From: JAXLQL01 sp046331625
Lineage (GTDB): Bacteria > Acidobacteriota > Terriglobia > Bryobacterales > Bryobacteraceae
Direction: 5' to 3'
DNA: 64,000 nucleotides
Assembly (NCBI GenBank): GCA_046331625.1
Contig: JAXLQL010000001.1
Coordinates: 124,001-188,000 of the forward strand
Below are positions 41,302 to 49,470 of this stretch, one piece after another. A model generated the notes under the pieces. That model had not been told where the DNA came from. It saw only the letters and a list, made by a program, of their open reading frames with translations, and ran no database searches. Positions within the stretch are counted from its first letter, which is position 1. Every line of letters begins with the position of its first letter. Both the position numbers and the translations under genes were made by a program.

Positions 41302-42336
41302 TCACCCCTGGGGCTTGCCGCACTCGGCGCAGAACTTCGCCGCGCGCGGAATCTTTGACCCGCATTCGACGCAGAACTTGGTCTCGCCGGCAGGACCAGC
41401 AACCGGTGCAGCACCAACCGGAGCCGCTGCGACAGGAGCCGCCGCGGGCGCCACAGGAGCCGCTTGTGGATGCATAGCTCCTTGCATCGACTGCATCATG
41501 ACCTGCGCCATGCCCATCCCCGCGCCCAGCCCTGCGCCGATACCCGCTCCACCGCCGCCTTCGTTGGCCGCGGCGATCGGCATCGATTGCGCCACCTGGA
41601 ACTGCGTGTACTTGCCCATGTCGCCGATCATGTTCATGCCGATGCGCGAATCAAGCAGCTTTTGCAGCTCTTCCGGCAGCGACAGATTCTCTACCACGAA
41701 ACTATCGAGCACCAGGCCGAAATCAGTGAACGTCTTTTGCACGTGCTCGGCGATCTTCTCGCCGAGTTCCACTTGATTGGCGGCCATGTCGAGGAACGCC
41801 ACGCCCGATTCGGCGAACGTATCGGTCATGCGGCCGATGATCGTGTTGCGAAGTTGGCCTTCGAGGTCGGCTACATGGTAGACCTCGCGAGTGCCGCTTA
41901 CCTTCTGATGGAAGATCTTCGGCTCGGCCACGTGATAGGAGTAGATGCCGAACGCCCGGAGCCGCACCGCTCCGAACTCTTTGTCGCGGATCGTGATCGG
42001 TTGCTGCGTGCCCCACTTCTGATCGGTCTGCACGCGCGTCGAGAAGAAGTAGATGTCACTCTTGAAGGGCGAGGCGAACGCCTTGTCCCAATTCATCAGG
42101 TTGGTCAAGATGGGCAGAGTCTGCGTGGTGAGCGTGTAGAGCCCCGGACCGAACTGGTCCGCCGCGCGGCCCTCGTTGACGAACACCGCCATCTGCGATT
42201 CACGAACGGTGAGCTTCGCCCCGTTCTGAATTTCCATGTCCGTCATCGGATACCGGTAGGCGAGGATGCCATCCTCGGGCTCCGTCCAATGAATGACGTC
42301 TATGAATTGCTTCTTGAAGAAGTCGCCAAGTGCCAT
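41302..42336 (-). CDS. SPFH-domain protein with C-terminal zinc ribbon (YdjI-like)
   Basis: 344 aa. Residues about 1-240 form an SPFH/band-7 domain of the so-called virion-core-protein type (VIHWTEPEDGILAYRYPMTD, SQMAVFVNEGRAADQFGPG, ASPFKSDIYFFSTRVQTDQK). An Ala/Gly/Pro-rich linker (about 245-315) leads to a C-terminal zinc ribbon, KFCVECGSKIPRAAKFCAEC. This matches B. subtilis YdjI, which is encoded with a PspA homologue and is tied to membrane stress. No membrane helix is evident; such proteins attach to membranes peripherally. It is the first gene of a six-gene minus-strand series ending in SpeE. Confidence 0.88.
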   Translation of the reverse strand: MALGDFFKKQFIDVIHWTEPEDGILAYRYPMTDMEIQNGAKLTVRESQMAVFVNEGRAADQFGPGLYTLTTQTLPILTNLMNWDKAFASPFKSDIYFFSTRVQTDQKWGTQQPITIRDKEFGAVRLRAFGIYSYHVAEPKIFHQKVSGTREVYHVADLEGQLRNTIIGRMTDTFAESGVAFLDMAANQVELGEKIAEHVQKTFTDFGLVLDSFVVENLSLPEELQKLLDSRIGMNMIGDMGKYTQFQVAQSMPIAAANEGGGGAGIGAGLGAGMGMAQVMMQSMQGAMHPQAAPVAPAAAPVAAAPVGAAPVAGPAGETKFCVECGSKIPRAAKFCAECGKPQG

Positions 42337-42399
42337 ATTGAGTTTCCCCGGACCTCAGCAAGTATAACGTGTTTACCCCGCCGGAAGTTCCATCGGCAG

Positions 42400-43584
42400 C
42401 TACTCGATGATCGCCGAATAAACCAGCGCCGCGAACCGCTCTCGCAGCTTCAAGCGGCTGGGCGTAAGCTGCACCATCAGCACGCCGGTCAACTGCTCTT
42501 TCGGGTCGATCCAGAAGATGGTCCCTTGCGAGCCGCTCCAGTAGTACGAGCCCTTCGAGTACGGTAGTCCCGATGCGCCAGGGTCGGTCACCACTGCAAA
42601 CCCGAGCCCGAAGCGCGTACCCGGCGTGCGAAACGAGCGAATGTCTCCAATGTGGTTTTGCGCCAGCCATCCGATGGTCCGCGGACCGAGCAGGCGCTTG
42701 CCTTCGAACGTTCCGCCGTTGAGCAGCATCTGGGAGAAGCGCCAGTAGTCGGCCGCGGTGGAGTAGAGTCCACTCGCGCCGCCGATGAAGGTCCTTGCCT
42801 TGGCCGCCGCCGGAGGAACGCGTGACAGCGACTGCGGATCGTCCTGGCCATCGACGACAAGGACGGCCCGGCGCGCGTCCTTCGGTGCGGGCGGCCAGTA
42901 GTGCGTATCGCTCATGCCGAGTGGCGTGAGGACGCGGTCCTGCACGAAGCGGTCGAGCGGCATGCCGGAAACGCGCTGCACCAGATAGCCGAGCACGTCG
43001 TGCGAGTCACCGTACAGCCAGTGCGTGCCGGGCTCGTACTTGAGCGGCTTCTTCGCCATGTCGCCCGCCAGCGCTTCGAGCGTGGGGAACTCGAATTTTC
43101 CGGCGCGTCCGCTGCCGTGATAGATACCGGAAGTGTGCGAGAACAGGTGCTCCACGGTAACCGGGCGACTGGCGGGCGCAAGCGTCCCTGGCGATGTTTC
43201 GACTTTGAGATTGCGGAACTCGGGCAGGTAGTCGCCGATTGGATCGTTGAGGGTGAAGCGGCCCTCTTCGAGCAGCATCAGCGCCGCGGTAACGGTGATT
43301 GGCTTCGTCATCGACGCGAGATCGAACAGCGCGTCGATGGGCATCTTGTCGGGGTTCGAGAGTCCGCGCGTGCCGTAGGCTTCGTGATGAACGATCTTGC
43401 CCTTGCGCGCCACCAGCGAAACGAATCCGGCGGCCTGCTTCTTTTCGACGATGCCGCGGAGCCAGGTTCCGATGCGGTCAAGGCGTTGGGATGACATGCC
43501 CACGGACTCGGGTTTGGCGACGGGGAGGTCAGAGGCGAGGAGGGTGAGGCAGCAGGCTAGGGCGAGAGAGACGCGGGTGAGCAT
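42400..43584 (-). CDS. Exported serine hydrolase of the beta-lactamase / class C fold
   Basis: 394 aa with a signal peptide (MLTRVSLALACCLTLLAS). The SxxK motif is SMTK in FDLASMTKPITVTAALML; a tyrosine motif lies in HWLYGDSHDVLGYL; the C-terminal strand motif is in YYWSGSQGTIFW. Proteins like this (EstB/AmpH-like) act as esterases or D-amino-acid peptidases and are not necessarily beta-lactamases. ATG 43584 begins the signal peptide; the frame is open further upstream but carries no signal. It sits alone, 63 bases upstream of the SPFH gene on the same strand. Confidence 0.86.
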   Translation of the reverse strand: MLTRVSLALACCLTLLASDLPVAKPESVGMSSQRLDRIGTWLRGIVEKKQAAGFVSLVARKGKIVHHEAYGTRGLSNPDKMPIDALFDLASMTKPITVTAALMLLEEGRFTLNDPIGDYLPEFRNLKVETSPGTLAPASRPVTVEHLFSHTSGIYHGSGRAGKFEFPTLEALAGDMAKKPLKYEPGTHWLYGDSHDVLGYLVQRVSGMPLDRFVQDRVLTPLGMSDTHYWPPAPKDARRAVLVVDGQDDPQSLSRVPPAAAKARTFIGGASGLYSTAADYWRFSQMLLNGGTFEGKRLLGPRTIGWLAQNHIGDIRSFRTPGTRFGLGFAVVTDPGASGLPYSKGSYYWSGSQGTIFWIDPKEQLTGVLMVQLTPSRLKLRERFAALVYSAIIE

Positions 43585-43822
43585 GATCCAAGGTAGCCGA
43601 TCCGTGATCTCTGTTCGAGAATGGGACTCGCTAACGAGGAGGTACAAGCTTCGCTGCAGAACTCCGAATCCGTCGCGGCGGAGCATGCCTCCGATAGAGG
43701 CGGCGAAAACCGAACGGGGCCTCATTTCGGCCGAAGAAGTGCTGACTCGTATCGAGCACGGCGTTCTTGGGTAACTTGACACTCCCGGGAACAAGCGCGA
43801 CTACTGTGGTGTCTGAATAGAG
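43585..43822. other. Intergenic stretch with a possible short remnant frame
   Basis: This 238-bp gap between the serine hydrolase (minus) and the multi-pass membrane gene (plus) has no convincing gene. A short plus-strand frame, MPPIEAAKTERGLISAEEVL followed by TRIEHGVLG (43685-43774), reads like a protein end. It has no Shine-Dalgarno or family match I recognise. Confidence 0.3.
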
Positions 43823-45010
43823 ATGATCCGGTGGAGGTGCGACGAATCTAATCCAGAGCGCATCGATTGGCGGATTCAGGCGCTCGTCATCGCGCCCATA
43901 TTCTTCAACTTCGGATTTTTGATCCATCTATCGTGGGTCGACTTGGGTGTCCTCCCGGCAATCGTAGTCGCGTCGTGCCTAATCGCTTTTTGCTACGCAC
44001 CCTTTGGACTGCGGACATCCAGCCGGGTCGAAGGCGGGTTCGCGACGGTCGACGAGGCCCTTGGCAAAGCCGGTGGCATCATCTTCCGCTTGGCGGCGAT
44101 TACCTTTTGCTTGCTTTGGATCGTCCACTTCACCTCCGAGTGGTGGCTGACTCCCCGAGACTATGGCACCGCGATCAATCCCGCGGGTTTGGTATTGCCC
44201 GCAACCTGGGTGCTGGTCACCGTGGCGGTCTTCCTGTCCGGACTCGGCAGTCTGGCGACCCACGCGAAGCAGGCCCGCTTCACGATCAAATTGACAGCCG
44301 CTCTCGCTATCGCCGCCGTCGTCCGATCGGACGACTACTGGCCTGAGGGTCTAGCGGCTGTAGCCGCGAACGTCCGCCGGTACTCGCTCGGGGGTATCGA
44401 GCGACTCCTCGCGGAAGCCTTGCCGCTTGCGGTCCTCGCTGCCAGCCGGATTCGCTGCGGCGTCTCGCGACGCGATGTCTGGCTCAGCGGCCTTTGTGGA
44501 GCAACCATACCGCTGATCGTGGCGATCCTGCTGATTGAGTTCCTTCAACCCGCGCCGCAACCAAAGTGGACTGTCGCTATCGATGGTGCGCTCTGGGGTT
44601 CTGACGCTCGCGCCTTCATTCCCGCCAAACAGCTCCTGGCCGCGATCACCCTGTTCGGATGCATTCGCTTCGCGTCCGCAACAATGGTCGACGCCGGCCG
44701 AGACCTCCGCGTGAAGCCGGTCTATCTGGCGCTCATCCTGGCGGTAGCAATGGCGATTCCAGTGGGCGCCTACAACGTCCGCTACTGGGCGGCCAAGGGA
44801 CTTTGCACGGCAGCGGCCGTGATCACCGCGGATCAATGGCTCTCACGGAGTTCCAGATGGAAAGCCTGGATCGCCTGGGCTTGCGGACTCGCCGTTCCCT
44901 TCGTGTTCCAGGCCATCCCGAGCGTGGGATCCATCCGCGAATCGCACTACTACTCGTGGTTCCTGCTCTCGTACGCAACCGCCTTCTTCGCCCGGCTCGC
45001 GCTCCGGTGA
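43823..45010 (+). CDS. Multi-pass membrane protein of unknown family
   Basis: 395 aa with about ten hydrophobic segments (for example ALVIAPIFFNFGFLIHLSW, GIIFRLAAITFCLLWIVHF, GLVLPATWVLVTVAVFLSGL, PVYLALILAVAMAIPVGAY). The segment pattern and SLGGIERLLAEALPL region vaguely recall nucleobase or amino-acid permeases, but no diagnostic motif is seen. It ends 24 bases before the SnoaL-like gene. Base composition is like its neighbours. ATG 43823 gives MIRWRCDESNPERIDWRIQA before the first helix. Confidence 0.7.
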   Translation: MIRWRCDESNPERIDWRIQALVIAPIFFNFGFLIHLSWVDLGVLPAIVVASCLIAFCYAPFGLRTSSRVEGGFATVDEALGKAGGIIFRLAAITFCLLWIVHFTSEWWLTPRDYGTAINPAGLVLPATWVLVTVAVFLSGLGSLATHAKQARFTIKLTAALAIAAVVRSDDYWPEGLAAVAANVRRYSLGGIERLLAEALPLAVLAASRIRCGVSRRDVWLSGLCGATIPLIVAILLIEFLQPAPQPKWTVAIDGALWGSDARAFIPAKQLLAAITLFGCIRFASATMVDAGRDLRVKPVYLALILAVAMAIPVGAYNVRYWAAKGLCTAAAVITADQWLSRSSRWKAWIAWACGLAVPFVFQAIPSVGSIRESHYYSWFLLSYATAFFARLALR

Positions 45011-45034
45011 CCTTCTGCATTATCCTTAGGAACT

Positions 45035-45451
45035 ATGAGAAAACTTCTCCTTCCTTTCCTGCTGGCCGCTGCCGCAGTCTTCGCCGCCGGCGATGAACAG
45101 GCCGTCGCGGCCTCGGTCGAAAAGTTCAACGAAGCCGCTCACAAGGGCGACGAAGCCACGCTGAAAACGCTTCTCGGCGACGACCTCGTGTACGTCCACT
45201 CGAGCGCGCTCACCGAAACCAAGGACCAGTGCATCGCCGCGCTCGTCAAGGGCAAGCCCGAGTTCAAGCACTCCGAGCAGAAGATCCGCGTCTACGGCAA
45301 GACCGCGCTCGTCGAAGCGAAAGTGGTGGCGCACACCACGCCGCAAGGCAAGCCCACCGTGATCCCGTTGACCATGTTGCAGGTTTGGGTCAAGCAGGGC
45401 AGCGGCTGGAAGATGGTCGCGCGGCGGACCACGAAGTTGCCCACCACGTAA
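45035..45451 (+). CDS. Exported NTF2/SnoaL-like (DUF4440) protein
   Basis: 138 aa with a signal peptide (MRKLLLPFLLAAAAVFAAG). The remainder is a cystatin-like NTF2 fold of the DUF4440 kind: VEKFNEAAHKGDEATLKTLL, GDDLVYVHSSALTETKDQCI and WVKQGSGWKMVARRTTKLP. Such domains bind small ligands or act as ketosteroid-isomerase-like enzymes; no catalytic set is evident. A GC-rich hairpin follows 28 bases downstream and may end the transcript. Confidence 0.87.
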   Translation: MRKLLLPFLLAAAAVFAAGDEQAVAASVEKFNEAAHKGDEATLKTLLGDDLVYVHSSALTETKDQCIAALVKGKPEFKHSEQKIRVYGKTALVEAKVVAHTTPQGKPTVIPLTMLQVWVKQGSGWKMVARRTTKLPTT

Positions 45452-45479
45452 GCGTGTGTCTCGTTCCGGCGAATCGGCA

Positions 45480-45506
45480 AGGCCCCTCCCGCTGTCGAAG
45501 GGGCCT
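45480..45506 (+). terminator. Hairpin after the SnoaL-like gene
   Basis: AGGCCCCT (45480-45487) and AGGGGCCT (45499-45506) form a perfect 8-bp stem with an 11-base loop. The following CTGTCTTA is only modestly T-rich, so it is a plausible but not strong intrinsic terminator. Confidence 0.5.
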
Positions 45507-45530
45507 CTGTCTTATGCACCCTCCAACGAA

Positions 45531-46238
45531 ATGGGTGTGGTGTTTCTGTTTGCTACGGTCGCGCGCAAGCTCGGTTTTCGAATCGAGGAGATTCGCGCCG
45601 CGTATCCCGACTGCATCGCCTTCAGGCACGCCGGCGCGGTGGAAAAGAGAGTCCGGATCGAGTTCGAGTTTCGTTCCAGTAGTTTCAGGGCTCACGGGCA
45701 CGATGCCCGGCTGTGTGACTGCATTGTCTGTTGGCAACATGATTGGCCAGACGTGCCCTCGCATATCGAAGTGATCGAACTGAAAAAGCAGTTCGGCGTG
45801 CATTTCCGCGTTTGGATCCAAGGCAGTGTCAAGTCTTTCTGGCAGGGCCTGGACGAGGAGGAGCGCATGGAGTGGTCCCTCTCGAAAAGAGCTACGCCGG
45901 GGGACCTTCTGTTGATGTATAGGGTAGCGCCGGTCAGCGCAATCACCGATGTGTTCCGCTATGTGGGGGGCGGTTTGAACAGGGGCTCAGCAGGGTGGCG
46001 CGACGGAGACGCTTTCTTCGGTCTCATCGAGAGAGTATGCTCACTCGTCTCAACTGTCTTCTACCGAGACATGCGCACCCACCGCGTGCTGAAAACGGCC
46101 GGCTTCGTGAGAGCGAAGATGCAGGGTCAAGGCATCGAAGCGTCTGAGTACTGGCCGTACCTCTTCGAGATGATTCGTGACCGCAATCCCGCGGTACGCA
46201 ACCTGTTGGCGACATACGCCCCCGGGAGCGTTCGCTAG
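45531..46238 (+). CDS. Putative nuclease-like protein with possible EVE-like C-terminal domain
   Basis: 235 aa from ATG 45531; the frame extends to GTG 45456, but that part covers the terminator hairpin. The N-terminal half has an order like a PD-(D/E)XK core: FRIEEIRAAYPDC, EKRVRIEFEFRSSSFRAHGH and CDCIVCWQHDWPDVPSHIEVIEL. The C-terminal half (TPGDLLLMYRVAPVSAIT, VFYRDMRTHRVLKTAGF) resembles a PUA/EVE-like ligand-binding fold. If right, it could recognise or cut modified DNA. No restriction-modification or phage gene is nearby, and the fold assignment is by eye. It ends immediately at the convergent desaturase stop. Confidence 0.55.
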   Translation: MGVVFLFATVARKLGFRIEEIRAAYPDCIAFRHAGAVEKRVRIEFEFRSSSFRAHGHDARLCDCIVCWQHDWPDVPSHIEVIELKKQFGVHFRVWIQGSVKSFWQGLDEEERMEWSLSKRATPGDLLLMYRVAPVSAITDVFRYVGGGLNRGSAGWRDGDAFFGLIERVCSLVSTVFYRDMRTHRVLKTAGFVRAKMQGQGIEASEYWPYLFEMIRDRNPAVRNLLATYAPGSVR

Positions 46239-46964
46239 TCAGGCCGCCTTGGCGAGCGGCTCCTGCTTGACGTGCGCCAGTCCGACTCCTTCCATCAGCC
46301 GGATCACCGGCCACGCGATGTCCACTTCGCCCGGCCGCATCGAGAACCGCGCCGCCGTCGGAAACTCGTGATGGTTATTGTGCAGTGCCTCACCCGCCGT
46401 GAAGAACGAGAGCACTCTCAGGTTTGTGGCCAGGTTGTCGAAGTTGCGATACCCGATCATGTGGCAGATCGAATTGATTGAGGCGTTCAATTGAATGTAG
46501 GTGAACGCATGCGCGAAGAACGCCGCCGTGCCCCAGCCCCACCCGAACATCGCCGCGAAGATCGCCCAACCGAGCAGCACTCCGTAGCCTTGATTCGGGA
46601 ACTTATCGACCAGCGTAGGCTTGTAGTCAGGCGTGTATTTGCGGACCGCTTCGGGATCGTTCGCCACCTTGCGGTAGTAGTAGACGTTGCCGAAGAACAC
46701 CTTCCATAGACCGTAGATCCGCGGACTGTGCGGATCGCCCTGTTTGTCTGAGAAGTGATGGTGCTTGCGATGCACCGCCACCCACTCGCGCGGCGAGATC
46801 CCGGTGAACATCGTGAGCCACGCATGCATGAACAGCGCTAGCGAAGGCGACACTTCCATCGCGCGGTGCGTCAGCGTCCGGTGCAGGTAGATGGTGGTGC
46901 ACAGAGCTGCCACCTGCAAGATCGCAAACGTGATGAGAAACATCCAGAGAAGAGACATCCACAC
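46239..46964 (-). CDS. Membrane fatty acid (acyl-CoA type) desaturase
   Basis: 241 aa with membrane helices and the three histidine boxes of the delta-9 desaturase family: HRTLTH (28-33), HRKHH (65-69, extended by a further His) and HNNHH (195-199). These bind the di-iron centre that introduces a double bond into acyl chains at the membrane. Flanking residues (GISPREWVAVHRKHHHFSD, FFTAGEALHNNHHEFP) match stearoyl-CoA desaturase-like bacterial enzymes. Its role would be membrane fluidity. It is convergent with the nuclease-like gene with no gap. Confidence 0.9.
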   Translation of the reverse strand: MWMSLLWMFLITFAILQVAALCTTIYLHRTLTHRAMEVSPSLALFMHAWLTMFTGISPREWVAVHRKHHHFSDKQGDPHSPRIYGLWKVFFGNVYYYRKVANDPEAVRKYTPDYKPTLVDKFPNQGYGVLLGWAIFAAMFGWGWGTAAFFAHAFTYIQLNASINSICHMIGYRNFDNLATNLRVLSFFTAGEALHNNHHEFPTAARFSMRPGEVDIAWPVIRLMEGVGLAHVKQEPLAKAA

Positions 46965-47044
46965 TCCAAACGTGAGAAGTACTGCGAAGCGAACGGGCTG
47001 GGATTCTTCGAGTGTAGCAGTGCCGGATTATGACGCTCGTGCCG

Positions 47045-47821
47045 TTAGACGCCCTTGGCGAGGAAGCCGCCATCCACCGCGAGGATCTGGCCGGTGATGA
47101 ACTTTCCGGCTTCGCTCGCCAACAGGATGGCCGCGCCCTGCAATTCGTCGGTACTGCCGAACCGGCCCATCGGCGTCTTGCCGAGGATCGCGGCCGCGCG
47201 CTCGGGGATGTCGAGCGCCTTGGTATTGAGCGGAGTGCGGAACACGCCTGGAGCGATGGCGTTCACGCGGATGCCGTGCCTGGCCCATTCACAAGCCAAC
47301 TGCTTCGTTAGCATTACCACGGCGCTCTTGCTGGTGGCGTACGCGGTCACCTCATTGAACGCCACGAAGCTCGTCAGCGAAGCGATGTTGATGATCGCAC
47401 CGCCGCCCTGTGCGATCATCTGCCGGCCGAATACCTGGTCAGCGCGGAAACTGCCGTTCACATTGATGTCGATGACGCGTTGCCAGTCCTGCTCGCTCGC
47501 CTCGGCAGTGGGCACCTTGTGGTGGGTGCCTGAGGTGCAGACCAGAATGTCCACGCGACCGAACTTCTCCGCCACCGCCTTGCAGCAACGTTCGAGACTG
47601 GCTCGATCCTGCACGTCACTCGTGACCGCCAGCGTCTCGCAGCCGAGTTTGGTGAGTTCCGCGGCCTCGGCGTCCACCTTGGCTTGGTCGCGGCTGGAAG
47701 CAACCACGGTCGCCCCAGCTTGCGCGTAGCCGCGTGCGATCGCCTGGCCGATTCCGCTCGTGCCGCCGAGCACCACGGCCACCTTCCCCTTCAGTCCGAA
47801 CATCTGTTCCAAGTAGTTCAT
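47045..47821 (-). CDS. Short-chain dehydrogenase/reductase
   Basis: 258 aa classical SDR. The cofactor motif is VVLGGTSGIGQAIARG, the NNAG-equivalent is VCTSGTHH, the catalytic Ser is in IINIASLTSF and Tyr/Lys lie in AYATSKSAVVML. The C-terminus GQILAVDGGFLAKG is typical. Sequence resembles gluconate 5-dehydrogenase/KduD and 2-keto-3-deoxy-sugar-acid dehydrogenases. It is divergent, 63 bp, from a fumarylacetoacetate-hydrolase-fold gene, and the two together are often found in deoxy-sugar-acid catabolism. Substrate remains unproven. Confidence 0.88.
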   Translation of the reverse strand: MNYLEQMFGLKGKVAVVLGGTSGIGQAIARGYAQAGATVVASSRDQAKVDAEAAELTKLGCETLAVTSDVQDRASLERCCKAVAEKFGRVDILVCTSGTHHKVPTAEASEQDWQRVIDINVNGSFRADQVFGRQMIAQGGGAIINIASLTSFVAFNEVTAYATSKSAVVMLTKQLACEWARHGIRVNAIAPGVFRTPLNTKALDIPERAAAILGKTPMGRFGSTDELQGAAILLASEAGKFITGQILAVDGGFLAKGV

Positions 47822-47884
47822 GTGATGAACTCCTGATGATACACTAGTCCTCTTCCGATACCCTTGGAGGTTCTCTAACCACTC

Positions 47885-48724
47885 ATGAAATTCATCACGT
47901 TCGTTCGGCCCGGCGGAGTCGCCGAGCCCGGTCTACTCGATGGCAAAGAAGTCACGCCGCTGGCCGGCGCAGGCTTTGCCGATGTGATCTCGATTATCGC
48001 CGGCGGCGACGCCGCTCTCAAGAAAGTCGCGGCGGTCACTGGTCCCAAGATCGCGTTGTCTGGAGTGAAACTGCTCGCACCGATTCCGCGCCCCCCCAAG
48101 ATCATCTGCATCGGATTGAACTATCGCGATCACGCCATCGAATCAAACATGCAGATTCCCACCACTCCTACGGTGTTCTGCAAGTTCCCCACCGCCGTCA
48201 TCGGGCCCGGCGACAACATCGTGCTACCCAAGAAATCCACGCAGCCCGACTACGAAGCCGAGTTCGCGTTCGTGATCGGCAAGGGCGGACGCAACATCAA
48301 GGGCAAAGACTGGAAGAAGCACGTCTTCGGGTACATGAACCTGAATGATGTCAGCGCGCGTGATATTCAGCTTGCCACTAGCCAGTGGGTGATGGGCAAG
48401 ACGTTCGATACGTTCTGCCCGATGGGCCCATTCCTCGCCACCGCTGACGAGATCGCCGATCCGCACGATCTCGATATCAGCTTGACGATCGGCAAAGAGA
48501 CGTTGCAGAAGTCGAACACGAAGCACTTGATCTTCCGCATCCCCGATCTCATCGCCCACCTGTCGAGCATCTTCACGCTCGAACCGGGCGACGTCGTTTC
48601 TACGGGCACGCCCGCGGGTGTGGGCTTCGCGCGCAAGCCGCCTCGTTATCTGCAGGCTGGTGACGAGTGCGTGGTTCGCGTGAAGGGTCTTGGTGAGCTT
48701 CGCAATCCGGTGGTGGCCGAGTAG
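47885..48724 (+). CDS. Fumarylacetoacetate hydrolase family protein
   Basis: 279 aa. The N-terminal domain (about 1-65) precedes the FAH fold, with ICIGLNYRDHAIE, PTAVIGPGDNIVLP, the metal-binding acidic stretch DYEAEFAFVIGKGGRNI, FGYMNLNDVSARDIQ and GDVVSTGTPAGVGFA. Members cleave C-C bonds or hydrate diketo-acids, for example in aromatic, hydroxyproline or L-fucose/L-rhamnose catabolism. With the divergent SDR gene, a 2,4-diketo-3-deoxy-sugar-acid hydrolase is possible but inferred. A GGAGG lies 15 bases before ATG 47885. Confidence 0.9.
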   Translation: MKFITFVRPGGVAEPGLLDGKEVTPLAGAGFADVISIIAGGDAALKKVAAVTGPKIALSGVKLLAPIPRPPKIICIGLNYRDHAIESNMQIPTTPTVFCKFPTAVIGPGDNIVLPKKSTQPDYEAEFAFVIGKGGRNIKGKDWKKHVFGYMNLNDVSARDIQLATSQWVMGKTFDTFCPMGPFLATADEIADPHDLDISLTIGKETLQKSNTKHLIFRIPDLIAHLSSIFTLEPGDVVSTGTPAGVGFARKPPRYLQAGDECVVRVKGLGELRNPVVAE

Positions 48725-48764
48725 ACCAGACGCACCGTCTGCGCTGCGACGGTCATGCGCCCTC

Positions 48765-48799
48765 GACGCTTGTTCGACTTTTTCCGTCGAACAAGCGTC
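48765..48799 (+). promoter_or_regulatory. Perfect 14-bp stem-loop just upstream of a start codon
   Basis: GACGCTTGTTCGAC (48765-48778) pairs completely with GTCGAACAAGCGTC (48786-48799) around a TTTTTCC loop. The ATG of the 200-aa gene begins 8 bases later and no Shine-Dalgarno is visible between. It could be a terminator for the preceding gene, although no T-tract follows the stem, or a structure that limits translation of the next gene. A smaller hairpin (CAGACG/CGTCTG, 48727-48741) precedes it. Confidence 0.5.
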
Positions 48800-48807
48800 T
48801 CTCTGGC

Positions 48808-49410
48808 ATGAAGCTACTCTGTTTCCGATTGTTCGCGACCTTGCTGACAGCATTCAGTGTGGCCGCGCAGACACAGCCCCAATCGACACCGACGCTATCG
48901 AACTATCTCTCCCTTACGCCAGATCAAGCCAAAACGATAGCCGCCAACAACGCTGAATACAACCTGACCGCACGAGCCAAGCAGGAAAGGCTTGCCCAAG
49001 TGCAAGCCGAGATCGTGCAGGAGACGGCCCGCCAGACGCTGAGCGTCGCCGCCATCGGCGAACGCTACGTGGAGTTGGAAACCGTTTGCCGCGAGTTGAC
49101 CGAAGCCGGCCGATCGCAACGCGCAAGAAACCTCGGGGCGCTCAACGATCAACAGAAGGCGCGCTTGACCGCGCTCGAGGAAGCCATCCGGCTCGCGGCG
49201 GTTGCGCGGACGGCGCAGGTCTCTCTTCTCCTGACGCCGCCGCAGTCGATGAGCCCACTCATCTTCGCTGTCACCAACTTCGATGAGCAAGGTGCTTTTG
49301 CGTTTTTCGATTTTCCGGCCACGTTTCCGATGTGCCGGTTGAGCACGGCCTCCGCAAGCAGCGGGAGTAATTCCGTTCTGAACCGCCGGCCGGAGCCACA
49401 GCGACAATAG
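48808..49410 (+). CDS. Exported helical protein, possibly Spy/CpxP-like
   Basis: 200 aa with signal peptide (MKLLCFRLFATLLTAFSVAAQ). The central region is helical and charged (NYLSLTPDQAKTIAANNAEY, ERYVELETVCRELTEAGR, NDQQKARLTALEEAIRLA), with the LTPDQ and LNDQQKARL marks seen in Spy/CpxP or LTxxQ-type periplasmic proteins. The last about 55 residues (FDEQGAFAFFDFPATFP onward) lose this pattern and could be unstructured. It follows the strong hairpin at 48765-48799. Role as a periplasmic chaperone-like protein is a guess. Confidence 0.65.
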   Translation: MKLLCFRLFATLLTAFSVAAQTQPQSTPTLSNYLSLTPDQAKTIAANNAEYNLTARAKQERLAQVQAEIVQETARQTLSVAAIGERYVELETVCRELTEAGRSQRARNLGALNDQQKARLTALEEAIRLAAVARTAQVSLLLTPPQSMSPLIFAVTNFDEQGAFAFFDFPATFPMCRLSTASASSGSNSVLNRRPEPQRQ

Positions 49411-49470
49411 CCAAAGGCCCTTCGAGGCGGCCACGGGTTCACGTCGTTCCCGCGGGCGTATGATATTCCT

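Noticed and set aside
43685..43774. Short frame ending ISAEEVLTRIEHGVLG as a small gene
   Set aside because: No ribosome-binding site, no family match and only 29 codons; kept as a note on the intergenic stretch.
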